From Phormidium tenue FACHB-886 (lineage in GTDB: Bacteria > Cyanobacteriota > Cyanobacteriia > Elainellales > Elainellaceae), in assembly GCF_014764505.1 (NCBI RefSeq), contig NZ_JACXWX010000001.1, forward strand, positions 124,001-188,000: a stretch of DNA of 64,000 nt, written 5' to 3'. The stretch's first letter is position 1, and every line of letters starts with the position of its first letter. A program made the translations under genes and the position numbers. The notes under the pieces are model-generated. The model worked only from the letters and a program-made list of their open reading frames with translations. It was not told the origin of the DNA and made no database searches. This document shows, piece after piece, positions 34,275-43,752 of the stretch.

Positions 34275-34727
34275 TTAGTCCAACCCTAGCTGCCGCCGCG
34301 CCTCAAATAGCCCGACTGCAACGCTCACAGATAGGTTGAGACTGCGTACGCCTGGTTGCACCATGGGAATTCGGAGGACAGTATCGCATTCCGCAAGCAC
34401 TTCCGAGGACAACCCTGTTGTTTCAGATCCAAACAAGAGCCAGTCGGTTTCTAAGAACTCAAATCTTGTATAGCTGCATAATCCTGAAGTGCTAAAGCCA
34501 ATCCAGCGTCCGTTCCGCTGCTGTTGCCGAAAGTCATTTAGGGAGGGGTAATAGTGCAAATCCACGAATTCCCAGTAGTCCAGTCCTGCCCGCTTTAAGT
34601 AACGATCGCTTATCTCGAATCCCAACGGTCCTACTAAATGCAGCGGAGTTCCTGTAGCAGCGCAGGTTCGAGCAATATTGCCTGTGTTAGGAGGAATCAA
34701 TGGATTAACTAAAACAACTTGGGGCAT
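34275..34727 (-). CDS. trmL: tRNA (cytidine/uridine-34 2'-O) methyltransferase
   Basis: A 150-residue SPOUT-fold methyltransferase that modifies the wobble base of leucine tRNAs in Escherichia coli. The family start VVLVNPLIPPNTGNIARTCAATG is visible from residue 4. The knot motifs GSETTGLS (about 99-106) and IPMVQPGVRSLNLSVSVAV (about 119-137) follow. The start at MPQVVLV is chosen over a 14-residue longer frame because the family N-terminus begins here. It is monocistronic. The length matches TrmL rather than the larger TrmH-type enzymes. Confidence 0.93.
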   Translation of the reverse strand: MPQVVLVNPLIPPNTGNIARTCAATGTPLHLVGPLGFEISDRYLKRAGLDYWEFVDLHYYPSLNDFRQQQRNGRWIGFSTSGLCSYTRFEFLETDWLLFGSETTGLSSEVLAECDTVLRIPMVQPGVRSLNLSVSVAVGLFEARRQLGLD

Positions 34728-35316
34728 ATCGACATTTTTCGAGCAAATAGAGCAAGTATCGTAGATCAATGGCTAGTTAGAAAAAATATCAAGTCTCAGA
34801 AGTAGAAAATCCGGAGAAATAGACTTGAGAAAATCTGATATCTCTCTCCTCAAACTTTAAATATGTAGCTGAGAAGGAAATTGTGTGAACTTTCTATGAA
34901 GCTAATACCTGTTACAGAAAATGTGCAGCCTTAAAACCAGCGTTGCCCATTAGAACTGTCTTTGATTGAGCCGCTAGTGCTATAGAACTAATGTTATATA
35001 AAGCGTAAACGCAACTGTACCCCCTTCATCACAAAGGGATGAAGGGGGGAATTCCCCAATTTATTTCTAGCCGTAAGGGCAGAAGCTATTGAAATGCAGT
35101 AATCGTTTTGAAACTGTGGCTATTTTATAGGCTGTCGCTGTACTCAGCGCTATTTACTACGCTTGTCGAACTTTAAAGGGGGCGCTGCGCTTTAACAGGG
35201 GGACCCGAACAAATTGGATTAGCAAACTCAGTTAAATGGAAAGCAATTTTCTAATAGATGACAGCAGCGCACCACCAAAGGCATTGAGGCAGAGTGGAAG
35301 AAACACAGCAAAAATG
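34728..35316. other. Intergenic region with a strong hairpin
   Basis: About 590 bases with no coding frame. An 11-bp hairpin (cccccttcatc / gatgaaggggg) spans 35020-35048 and is followed at once by the palindrome ggggaattcccc, so two mutually exclusive stems are possible. G-runs recur near 35177-35203. No RNA family was recognised. Confidence 0.5.
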
Positions 35317-35643
35317 CTATTCCACAACAGCTAAAGATTCAGGCGAACCAGTTGGTATAGCCTCAATCCCCAGCCCAGTTTCCAGCTCAGACTCTATCCG
35401 CAGGCGATCGCAAGGAATAGTATCTGCCAAAATGGCGCTTGCCATCATGCCGCAATGAATTTCGAGCTGAGCATAAGGAAATGCCTCAAAAACGAGACGC
35501 TGCCCTGGAAATACGACCCGCTCAAAATACCAATTTGGAACATTGCTAATTCGGGCAATTTGAATTTTGCTGGTGGCATTAACGTAGCAACACAGAATCG
35601 GATCGATCGAGTCAGTCGGTATTGGATCAAATAGTTGAGACAT
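35317..35643 (-). CDS. DUF1830 protein
   Basis: A 108-residue soluble protein matching DUF1830, a family largely confined to cyanobacteria (ILCCYVNATSKIQIARISN, then WYFERVVFPGQRLVFEA). A CC pair at 18-19 and a third Cys in the IHCG motif are conserved-looking features. Function is not known to me. It is divergent from the radical SAM gene 350 bases away. The C-terminal acidic tail (SPESLAVVE) is variable in such proteins. Confidence 0.85.
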   Translation of the reverse strand: MSQLFDPIPTDSIDPILCCYVNATSKIQIARISNVPNWYFERVVFPGQRLVFEAFPYAQLEIHCGMMASAILADTIPCDRLRIESELETGLGIEAIPTGSPESLAVVE

Positions 35644-35992
35644 AGGTTGCAGAGCCTCATTAGATGCGCTTATTCTGCTTAGACCCTACCATTCCCTGAT
35701 CCCCGTTCGTTGTAAACGCGACTACCAATGCAGACGCGAACAAAGACAAGAACCGGCTAGCGGTCGAAAGGCAGGCAGTATCCAGGCTTCAACTGCTAGC
35801 AGCAGCCCACAGGGTTAAAAGAGAACGCATCTTTCTGCCCCAGCGTAAAGCTGCCATGCACTTCCTATGAGTCAGTGGTATCGTGAAGTTATATGAACTT
35901 AAATATGAGAATTTAGAACTGCCATTTAGCAGCGCCGCTCGACTTGAGACCTTTTTCAACATTCGCAATTTGCAACTCCCCAAATTCACGTT
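35644..35992. other. Intergenic region, nothing recognised
   Basis: About 350 bases between the divergent DUF1830 and radical SAM genes. It should hold both promoters. No RNA gene, long repeat or coding frame was evident. Confidence 0.45.
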
Positions 35993-37588
35993 ATGACAGC
36001 GCAACCGAAACAAATTCAAGGCGAACGCATCCTTTATGTCCGTCTCCCTTGCAATCCCATCTTTCCGATCGGCGTTGTATATCTGGCAGACCATGTCCAC
36101 AAGCTTTTTCCAGACCTAGAACAGCGAATCTTTGACTTGGGCACTGTGCCACCGCTGGATTTTAGAACTGCCCTCGATCGCTGCATTGATGAGTTTCAGC
36201 CGACGCTGATAGTATTCTCTTGGCGCGACATCCAGATCTATGCACCTGTAGGCGGGCGAGGTGGCAACCCGCTGCAAAATGCTTTTGAGTATCAGTATGC
36301 CCGTAATCCATTTATGAAGCTGCGGGGCGCGCTGGGGGGACTGCGGATGGTCACCTCTTATTTAAAAGAGCTGCGTCTAAATACAGGTTTGATTAAACGA
36401 GGGCTAAAGCGAGCGAAGCGGCATCATCCAGATGTGAAACTAGTGGTAGGCGGCGGTGCTGTTAGTGTTTTCTACGAACAAATGAGTAGGATTTTGCCGC
36501 AGGGGTCGATTGTCTCGGTGGGCGAGGGCGAAACCCTGCTGGAGAAACTGCTGCGCGGTGAGGAGATTACCGGAGAGCGCTGCTATACAGTGGGCGAGAC
36601 GACACCGCGCGATCGGCTGATCCATGAACAGCCAACCCCCATTGAGAAAACCGCCTGCAACTACAATTACATCGCCACTATTTGGTCAGACTTTCAGTAT
36701 TATCTGCAAGACGGTGACTTTTATGTAGGAGTGCAAACGAAGCGCGGTTGCCCCCACAACTGCTGCTACTGCATCTATACCGTGGTTGAAGGAAAGCAGG
36801 TGCGGATCAACCCGGCAGATGAAGTCGTGAAAGAGATGCAGCAGCTATACGAGCGCGGTGTCCGCAACTTTTGGTTTACCGATGCCCAGTTTATTCCAGC
36901 ACGGCGGTTCATGGATGATGCGATCGAACTGCTGCAAAAGATTCTGGACGCAGGCATGACAGACATCCACTGGGCGGCTTATATCCGAGCCGACAACCTG
37001 ACCCCAGAGCTATGCGATCTGATGGTAAAAACGGGCATGAACTACTTCGAGATCGGCATCACTAGCGGTTCTCAGGAGCTAGTCCGCAAAATGCGAATGG
37101 GCTATAACCTGAAAACGGTATTGCAAAACTGCCGAGATTTGAAGGCAGCCGGTTTCAATGATCTGGTGTCGGTTAACTACTCATTTAATGTGATCGACGA
37201 AACAGAAGACACTATTCGCCAGACGATCGCCTATCACCGAGAGCTAGAACGCATCTTCGGTGCGGATAAAGTAGAACCTGCGATCTTCTTCATTGGGCTG
37301 CAGCCGCACACCCATCTGGAGGACTACGCTTTCAAGGAAGGTATTTTGAAGCGGGGCTACGATCCCTTGGCAATTCACTTGCCGTGGGTAGCGAAAAAAC
37401 TGCTGTGGAATCCAGAACCACTCGGCTCGTTCTTTGGTGAGATTTGCATCGAGGCGTGGCGGCGCAATCCCAACGATTTTGGGCGCGAAGTCATGAACAT
37501 TTTGGAGGAGCGGTTGGGGGTAGCACCGCTAGAAGCTGCGCTGAGTGCGCCGATCGCCCTGAAAGAAAAGGAGTTGATAGGGGTTTAG
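35993..37588 (+). CDS. B12-binding-type radical SAM protein
   Basis: A 531-residue cytoplasmic iron-sulfur enzyme. The 4Fe-4S cluster cysteines are C253, C257 and C260 in KRGCPHNCCYC (CxxxCxxC). The N-terminal 200 residues look like a cobalamin-binding fold (VGGGAVSVF, VSVGEGETLLEKLL), as in BchE and other B12 radical SAM methylases or cyclases. The C-terminal half has the radical SAM barrel pattern (IHWAAYIRADNLT, FEIGITSGSQELVRKMRMGY). It resembles the cyanobacterial group annotated in databases as a photosystem II high-light acclimation radical SAM protein; that label is from memory and the reaction is unknown. A terminator follows. Confidence 0.85.
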   Translation: MTAQPKQIQGERILYVRLPCNPIFPIGVVYLADHVHKLFPDLEQRIFDLGTVPPLDFRTALDRCIDEFQPTLIVFSWRDIQIYAPVGGRGGNPLQNAFEYQYARNPFMKLRGALGGLRMVTSYLKELRLNTGLIKRGLKRAKRHHPDVKLVVGGGAVSVFYEQMSRILPQGSIVSVGEGETLLEKLLRGEEITGERCYTVGETTPRDRLIHEQPTPIEKTACNYNYIATIWSDFQYYLQDGDFYVGVQTKRGCPHNCCYCIYTVVEGKQVRINPADEVVKEMQQLYERGVRNFWFTDAQFIPARRFMDDAIELLQKILDAGMTDIHWAAYIRADNLTPELCDLMVKTGMNYFEIGITSGSQELVRKMRMGYNLKTVLQNCRDLKAAGFNDLVSVNYSFNVIDETEDTIRQTIAYHRELERIFGADKVEPAIFFIGLQPHTHLEDYAFKEGILKRGYDPLAIHLPWVAKKLLWNPEPLGSFFGEICIEAWRRNPNDFGREVMNILEERLGVAPLEAALSAPIALKEKELIGV

Positions 37589-37609
37589 CACATTAATTGA
37601 TTCGTAGAG

Positions 37610-37636
37610 CGCCTAGCGAGAAGCTGGGCGTTTCAT
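37610..37636 (+). terminator. Rho-independent terminator of radical SAM gene
   Basis: An eight-bp stem (cgcctagc / gctgggcg, one T-G pair) with a gagaa-type loop and a short T-rich tail, 20 bases after the stop codon. Confidence 0.6.
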
Positions 37637-38050
37637 TTATGGCGCTACACCTGTTCAATAGGACCCTAAACTAAATAGCCCCCTAAACAAACCGCAGATT
37701 CTTTGAGAATCCTGTCCGTAGGGCGTCAAAAACAGCCATCTTCAATCAAGCACAAAGCGATGACTGGAACTGCGGTCGCATCTTGTTTTAGGGATACTAG
37801 AAAAGTGCAGCACAGGACTACAGATTGCAATGAGGTAATTGCAATGAGGTAACGCATGAAGCGGATGGGGCATCTGCCCCTTTGCTACGGTATGTGTTGC
37901 ATGCGGTATGTGTTGCGTGTGTTACAGAATCTGTTGCCTCGAGCGCAGCATCGGCTTTTACACAAAAATCTACAGCCTGAACTCTACCTTCCGGCAAGGC
38001 TACAAACTTCATAGAACGTAATACAATTCGATCGGTACTGACTGAACTTA
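37637..38050. other. Intergenic region with two short tandem repeats
   Basis: About 410 bases before the RND adaptor gene. A perfect 14-base tandem repeat (attgcaatgaggta twice) lies at 37824-37851. A 16-base near-perfect repeat (cggtatgtgttgcatg / cggtatgtgttgcgtg) lies at 37888-37919. No gene was recognised; the promoter of the efflux operon is presumably close to the right end. Confidence 0.6.
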
Positions 38051-39352
38051 ATGAAATTTATGAAGCCTCCCTCACGCTGCTCAGTTCAGAACATTCGTCA
38101 CTGGTCTAGGTTAATCGTCGCTCCAATCGCTTTTGCGGGGGTACTTCTCACGCTTAGCAGCTGTTCACTATTGCCGGAAGAAGAAGCTCAAGCCCAAGAG
38201 CAACCTGGCGGACAAAGGCAACAAGCTCCTGCTGTGGAAACAGCGATCGCTGAGACGGGGTCACTCGAAGCAGCCCGCGAGTACACGGGCACAACTGAGC
38301 CGATCCGCGAGATCTCGTTGCGGGCACAGGCAGAGGGGCGCTTGCTTGATTTAAGTGTAGATGTGGGTGATCAAGTGGAGCAGGGGCAGGTGTTGGGGCA
38401 ATTGGACGATCGAATTTTGGCGATCGCTTCAAGCCAAGCGCAGGCAGAGCTAGCAGCGCTGCAATCAGAAGTTGCCCAAGCCCAAGCAGAAGTTAACAAC
38501 GCCCGGACGCAAGTGGCTCAAGCCGAAGCAGAATATCGGCAGGCGGTGGTCGATGCCGAGCGGCTGCAGTCGCTAGCTGCCCAAGGCGTAACTACGCAGC
38601 AAGATGCCGAACTAGCAGCGACTGCAGCGCTCACCGCAGAGCAGGCAGTGCGATCGGCGCAAGAGCAGGTGCGAACCCAACAGCAGGCAGTGGTGGCTGC
38701 CCAAGGGCGAGTGGCCGCACAGCGGGCAGCAGTCGCAGAATCGCAGGAGCGACGGGGATATACCTCGCTGACTGCTCCGATTACAGGCGCAGTGGTGGAA
38801 CGGGCAGTGCAGCCCGGAGATTTAGTGCAGCCGGGCGGCGAAGTGCTAAAGCTGGGAGATTTCAGCGCGGTTAAAGTGGTCGTACCGCTGTCTGAGCTGG
38901 AGCTAGGCGGGGTACGAGTGGGACAACCCGTTCAAGTGAAATTAGATGCTTTTGCCGATCGTCAGCTGCAAGGTGAAGTGATCCGCATTTCTCCTGCCGC
39001 AGACCCCACAGCCCGTCTGATTCCGGTTGAAATCCAGATTCCTAACAACGGCAGAATTGGTAGTGGCTTGTTGGCACGGGTGCAGTTTCAGTCTGGTGCT
39101 GCTCCCCGCATTGTCGTTCCAGAGACGGCGCTGCAGGCTGGCGGCAAAGACAATCAATCGACGATTTTTTTGGTGCAAGGAGAAGGTGAAGCGGCTAAGG
39201 CGATCGCCCGTCCAGTGCAGATAGGTGAACGAGCAAATGGACGGGTCGAAATTCGCTCTGGCTTGCGGCAAGGCGAAGCTTTCATCGTTCGGAGTGCTAC
39301 CCCGCTTAAGAATAATCAATCCGTTCGGTTGAGCATTTTATCGGAACAGTAG
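38051..39352 (+). CDS. RND efflux periplasmic adaptor lipoprotein
   Basis: A 433-residue membrane-fusion protein linking an RND pump to an outer-membrane channel. The signal peptide ends with lipobox LSSC (Cys38), so it is a lipoprotein. The barrel-sandwich half-motifs flank a long coiled coil rich in Ala, Gln and Glu (about 125-235; QAQAEVNNARTQVAQAEAEY). The lipoyl half LTAPITGAVVERAVQPGDLVQPG follows near 240, then a beta-barrel domain. It lies 85 bases upstream of the RND permease gene and is clearly in one operon with it. No outer-membrane TolC-type gene is adjacent, so a shared channel is expected. Confidence 0.94.
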   Translation: MKFMKPPSRCSVQNIRHWSRLIVAPIAFAGVLLTLSSCSLLPEEEAQAQEQPGGQRQQAPAVETAIAETGSLEAAREYTGTTEPIREISLRAQAEGRLLDLSVDVGDQVEQGQVLGQLDDRILAIASSQAQAELAALQSEVAQAQAEVNNARTQVAQAEAEYRQAVVDAERLQSLAAQGVTTQQDAELAATAALTAEQAVRSAQEQVRTQQQAVVAAQGRVAAQRAAVAESQERRGYTSLTAPITGAVVERAVQPGDLVQPGGEVLKLGDFSAVKVVVPLSELELGGVRVGQPVQVKLDAFADRQLQGEVIRISPAADPTARLIPVEIQIPNNGRIGSGLLARVQFQSGAAPRIVVPETALQAGGKDNQSTIFLVQGEGEAAKAIARPVQIGERANGRVEIRSGLRQGEAFIVRSATPLKNNQSVRLSILSEQ

Positions 39353-39437
39353 TGGTTTGCTTACCAGAACCGCTGTTATCTCCAGCATCTAGCGCTGGAG
39401 AACGTAAACTCACATCCATCCTCAATCCTCTTTCCCC

Positions 39438-42400
39438 ATGACCTCTGAAAGCTCTTCTAAACTGAGCCTCACCACTCTCTCTATTCGACAGCACATCGGC
39501 ACCTTGGTGCTAGCACTTACTGTGATTGTGATGGGCGTGTTCTATACCGCTCGTCTTCCAGTTGATCTCTTGCCTTCTATTACCTATCCCCGGATTGGGG
39601 TGCGGGTAGAAGCTCCTGGCATCTCTCCGGAAGTCGCGATCGACTCCATTACTCGTCCCCTTGAGGAAGCGCTGGCAACCACAGACGGAGTCGAGCAGAT
39701 CTATTCCCAAACGCGCGAAGGCCAGGTCAGCGTTGACCTCTATTTCAGCCCGGGCGGCAACATTGACCAAGCCCTCAATGACGCAACGGCATCCGTGAAC
39801 CGAGCAAGAGGCGATCTTCCAGACACCGTTGAACAGCCTGAACTGTTTAAGGTCGATCCGTCCCAGCAGCCGGTTTATGAATTCGCCCTCACCTCTCCCT
39901 CGTTGGAAGGAGTAGATTTACGAATTTTTGCCGAAGAGGAGTTAGCGCGAGAGCTGGCGGTTGTGCCTGGAGTCGCTAGCGTGGATGTGTCGGGAGCCGC
40001 TGAGGAAGAGGTGCAGGTGAATGTAGACCTGAACCGCTTGCAAGCGCTCAATGTTGGGCTGACAGACGTTTTGGATGGCATCACTGACCGCAACCAGGAC
40101 GTTTCGGGTGGACGAATTGAAGGCGGACAGGAAGAATCTCTGACCCGGACGATCGGACGTTTCCGTGAAGCAGAAGAAATTCAGAGTTTGTCCTTTGAGG
40201 TTGGCAACAATGCTGCCGGCGATGATTTGGCTGGTAATGATACAGCTGCCGAAACTCCAGCCACGACCGCAGCCCCAGCCAGACGCGTCTATCTACGCGA
40301 TTTTGCCGAAGTTAATGACGGGACAGAAGACCAGCGGGTGTTTGTCTTCCTCAACGGTACGCCTGCCGTTAAGGTCAGCATTCAAAAGCAGCCGGATGCA
40401 AACACGGTGACTGTGGTAGAGGGGGTAAAGGCAAGGATCGAATCACTGCAATCGACAGGCACGTTTCCAGAGGGTCTAGAGATCGTGGCAACACTGGATG
40501 AATCTCGGTTTATTCAATCCTCGATTGCCAATGTGATTAGCTCTGGATTAACAGGGGCAGGGCTAGCAACGATCGCCGTCTTGCTTTTCTTAGGTTCCCT
40601 CCGCCAAACCCTGATCATTATCCTGGCGATTCCGCTGACCACAATGGTTGCGCTGATCTTAATGGGGCTGTTTGGCTTATCGATCAACGTGTTCAGTTTG
40701 GGCGGTTTAGCCCTGAGCGTAGGAAGCGCCGTGGACTGCTCGATCGTGATCATGGAAAACGTAGCGAAGCGGGTGGGTGCAGACTTTGGCAATGAAAGTA
40801 ACCAAAGCAACGGCAACGGCAAGCCCCGCTCGAAGCGCGAGTTTCTGCGGCTGGCCGAAGAGGGAAGCCAAGAGCTAGAGTCGGCACTCACTGCCTCTAC
40901 GCTCACCAACGTCGTCTCTGTCGTGCCTTTTCTGCTGGTAGGTGGCTTCCTATCCCTGCTGTTCAATGAGCTAATTTTGACTGTTATTTTCTCAGCCTCA
41001 GCAGCACTGCTGGTCTCACTGACGATCGTGCCCATGCTGACCTCGCGGCTATTGGCAGTCCGTTGGTCTAGCGGGGTCAGAAATCTGCCGCCCCTACGCT
41101 GGTTTCGTCAGCGGCTAGCGGCAATGACTGTGGGATATCGTGGGCTTTTGGGCTGGGTGGTGCATCGCCGAATTATCATAATTGCGCTGGCGTTTCTGTT
41201 AATGGGAGGAGGTAGCCTGCTGATGGCTAGCCGCATCCCCCAGGAAGTTCTGCCCCGGATTAACACCGGGCAAGCGCGGCTGTTTGCTCAGTTTCCACCG
41301 GGAACTCCGCTAGAAGACAACCGCAAGGTGATGGAAGCTATCGAAGATACCCTACGACAGCAGCCCGAAGTACAGTATGTGTTTACAACGGCGGGGGGCT
41401 TCTTGTTTGGCACTAGCACCAGCGAAAACCCATTGCGAGGCTCCAGCACAATCACGATGAAGTCTGGAACTGATTTGGAAGCCTTTGTCGATCGCATGAA
41501 CCGTGAGTTCAACAAGCTCAACCTGGTAGGAACACGGATTCGAGTTTCGGCTGAGTCGGTGCGCGGCTTGGTTCTAAACAATTCTCCAATTCGGGGTGGC
41601 GATATTGATGTGGGGCTGCAAGGGCAGGATACTGAAACTCTCAAGCAAGCCGGACAGCAAGTTTTAGCAGCGCTGGATCAGCAGGCACAGCTGGCGCAAT
41701 ATCGCCCTGATGCCGACCCCGACCAGCCAGAAGTGCAGATCCGTCCAGACTGGGAACGGGCTGACTCGCTGGGCTTAACTGCCCAAGACATTGGTGACAC
41801 CGTGCAAACGGCGATCGAAGGCACCGTTCCCACCCAGCTACAGCGGGGCGAACGCTTGGTGGATATTCGAGTTCAGCTCAAGGATGGGGCAATCCAGCAA
41901 TCCTCCCAACTGCAACAGCTACCGCTGTTTACTGATAATAATCGCCTGGTTCGTTTGGGGGATGTGGCACAGGTTGAGCTAGGACAAGCCCCCGGGCAAA
42001 TCCAGCGGTTAAATCAGCGGGAAATCTTTTTGGGGGTTGGCAACCTGACGGAAGGAGTCAGCTTGGGCGATGCGCTTGAAGAGCTAAACAACATTGTCAG
42101 CGGCGTTGAGCTGCCTCAGGGTGTGACGGTGCTGCCCAGCTTTAGCGCTCAATCAACCCAAGAAGTCCAGTCAGCGCTGGTGGTGCTAGGAGGACTAGCA
42201 TCCTTCTTGGTGTTCGTCGTGATGGCGGTGCAGTACAACTCGTTGATCGATCCACTGGTGATCATGCTGACGATTCCGCTGGCGCTAGCGGGTGGAATTT
42301 TTGGCTTGTTTATTACGCAAACGGCGGTCGGCATCACGGTAATCATTGGTGCGGTACTGCTGGTTGGGATCGTCGTCAACAACGCCATCATCATGGTGGA

Positions 42401-42779
42401 GTTGGCGAACCAAATTCGGGAAGAAGAGAATATCAGCCACCAGGCAGCCATTTTGCGCGCCGCACCTGAACGGCTTCAGCCGATCCTGATGACAACTATT
42501 ACCACAGTGCTAGGCGCATTTCCGCTGGCATTGGGCGGCGGCGAAGGCTCCGAATTTTTGCAGCCGCTTGGCGTAGTGGTCTTCTCTGGGCTTTCGATCG
42601 CTACCCTGCTAACGCTGTTTATCATCCCCTGCTTTTACACGCTGTTCCACAGCCCACCGTGGAAGCCCCGCGCTCCCAAAGCTCTAGATAAGGGCACCAA
42701 AACTCGCCCTGCTCAAAAAGAAGGGGCAACGGCAGCACCCCGGCTTGTTGATGAAGGCGATGCACCTCTCTTAGGCTAA
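39438..42779 (+). CDS. RND efflux permease, HAE1/AcrB-like
   Basis: A 1113-residue inner-membrane proton-driven exporter with 12 helices and two large periplasmic loops. Visible markers are TARLPVDLLPSITYPRIGV after helix 1, and GLALSVGSAVDCSIVIMENVAKR in helix 4 with the proton-relay Asp. The duplicated second half includes QYNSLIDPLVIMLTIPLALAGG and RLQPILMTTITTVLGAFPLALG. A linker rich in Asn/Ser (ESNQSNGNGKPRSKRE, about 455-470) and a basic C-terminal tail are extra. It forms a tripartite pump with the upstream adaptor; the exported compounds are unknown. The 3' end of another RND gene is at the window's left edge. Confidence 0.95.
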   Translation: MTSESSSKLSLTTLSIRQHIGTLVLALTVIVMGVFYTARLPVDLLPSITYPRIGVRVEAPGISPEVAIDSITRPLEEALATTDGVEQIYSQTREGQVSVDLYFSPGGNIDQALNDATASVNRARGDLPDTVEQPELFKVDPSQQPVYEFALTSPSLEGVDLRIFAEEELARELAVVPGVASVDVSGAAEEEVQVNVDLNRLQALNVGLTDVLDGITDRNQDVSGGRIEGGQEESLTRTIGRFREAEEIQSLSFEVGNNAAGDDLAGNDTAAETPATTAAPARRVYLRDFAEVNDGTEDQRVFVFLNGTPAVKVSIQKQPDANTVTVVEGVKARIESLQSTGTFPEGLEIVATLDESRFIQSSIANVISSGLTGAGLATIAVLLFLGSLRQTLIIILAIPLTTMVALILMGLFGLSINVFSLGGLALSVGSAVDCSIVIMENVAKRVGADFGNESNQSNGNGKPRSKREFLRLAEEGSQELESALTASTLTNVVSVVPFLLVGGFLSLLFNELILTVIFSASAALLVSLTIVPMLTSRLLAVRWSSGVRNLPPLRWFRQRLAAMTVGYRGLLGWVVHRRIIIIALAFLLMGGGSLLMASRIPQEVLPRINTGQARLFAQFPPGTPLEDNRKVMEAIEDTLRQQPEVQYVFTTAGGFLFGTSTSENPLRGSSTITMKSGTDLEAFVDRMNREFNKLNLVGTRIRVSAESVRGLVLNNSPIRGGDIDVGLQGQDTETLKQAGQQVLAALDQQAQLAQYRPDADPDQPEVQIRPDWERADSLGLTAQDIGDTVQTAIEGTVPTQLQRGERLVDIRVQLKDGAIQQSSQLQQLPLFTDNNRLVRLGDVAQVELGQAPGQIQRLNQREIFLGVGNLTEGVSLGDALEELNNIVSGVELPQGVTVLPSFSAQSTQEVQSALVVLGGLASFLVFVVMAVQYNSLIDPLVIMLTIPLALAGGIFGLFITQTAVGITVIIGAVLLVGIVVNNAIIMVELANQIREEENISHQAAILRAAPERLQPILMTTITTVLGAFPLALGGGEGSEFLQPLGVVVFSGLSIATLLTLFIIPCFYTLFHSPPWKPRAPKALDKGTKTRPAQKEGATAAPRLVDEGDAPLLG

Positions 42780-42886
42780 TCCTCGGGCTAATTCCTCGGG
42801 CAATTCCCGAGTTTGCTCCTCCATCCCTCATCCCTACAACGTGGCACAATAATCCAATTGTCTCTTTGTCAGACTTGAGGATACTT

Positions 42887-43630
42887 ATGACGATTCATCC
42901 CTCGCTCCAGACTGCATTTCAGCGTAAAGCCGCCCTAAAAATTATTAGCGGTTTGACCAACTTCGACCGCGATCGAGTGGCAGCAGTGGTGAAGGCTGCC
43001 GATCGGGGCGGCGCTACTTTTGTGGATATTGCAGCTGATGCAGAGCTGGTTCGGATGGCAAAACAGCTCACAGAGCTACCTGTTTGTGTGTCTGCCGTGG
43101 AGCCAGAGCAATTTGTGGCAGCTGTTGCCGCTGGTGCTGACCTGATTGAAATCGGTAACTTTGATGCCTTCTACGCGCAAGGCGTTCGTTTTGAAGCAGC
43201 CGAAGTGCTGGCGCTGACGCAGCAAACCCGATCGCTGCTGCCCAGCATTACGCTGTCTGTGACGGTGCCGCACATTCTGACGCTCGATCAGCAGGTACAG
43301 CTTGCTGAAGTCCTAGTCAGCGCTGGAGCCGACATCATTCAAACCGAAGGAGGCACAAGCAGCCAGCCCCACCATGCCGGTACGCTTGGCTTGGTGGAAA
43401 AAGCTGCACCTACTATCGCGGCTACTTACGAAATCTCGCGGGCAGTTGCGGTACCTGTGCTGTGTGCTTCTGGCTTGTCTAGCGTGACAGCTCCCCTGGC
43501 AATCGCAGCGGGTGCTGCCGGAATTGGCGTCGGCTCTGCGGTGAATCAGCTCAACAGCGAGATTGCCATGGTGGCTGTAGTACGAAGTTTGGCTGAAGCT
43601 TTGGGCGATCGCGCCAATGTCAAAGCTTAG
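42887..43630 (+). CDS. ycf23: DUF561 (Ycf23) protein
   Basis: A 247-residue TIM-barrel-like protein conserved in cyanobacteria and some plastid genomes as ycf23 (DUF561). Patterns are KIISGLTNFDRDRVAAVVKAA near the N-terminus, ADLIEIGNFDAFY near 92-104, ADIIQTEGGTSSQPHHAGTLGLVEKA near 150-175 and PVLCASGLSSVTAPLAIAAGA near 195. The enzymatic role is not established as far as I know. The ATG at 42887 has gagg nine bases before it and is preferred over an in-frame TTG 21 bases upstream. A strong terminator follows. Confidence 0.9.
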   Translation: MTIHPSLQTAFQRKAALKIISGLTNFDRDRVAAVVKAADRGGATFVDIAADAELVRMAKQLTELPVCVSAVEPEQFVAAVAAGADLIEIGNFDAFYAQGVRFEAAEVLALTQQTRSLLPSITLSVTVPHILTLDQQVQLAEVLVSAGADIIQTEGGTSSQPHHAGTLGLVEKAAPTIAATYEISRAVAVPVLCASGLSSVTAPLAIAAGAAGIGVGSAVNQLNSEIAMVAVVRSLAEALGDRANVKA

Positions 43631-43719
43631 ATCTATGTCAAAGCTTAGGTCTACAGAGTGCGCTTAGATAAAGTTTGCGCTCAGATGAGATAAGCGCATC
43701 AGCGAATTCTATTTTTCTA

Positions 43720-43752
43720 AAAAGGGTATGGGGCTTTGCCTCACACCCTTTT
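43720..43752 (+). terminator. Rho-independent terminator of ycf23
   Basis: Outer arms aaaagggt / accctttt with a further inner stem (ggc/gcc, tg/ca) and a ttt loop form a compact hairpin that ends in TTTT. Confidence 0.65.

Noticed and set aside
37818-38012. 64-codon minus-strand frame upstream of the RND adaptor
   Set aside because: Its sequence comes mostly from the short tandem repeats and has no protein-like pattern.
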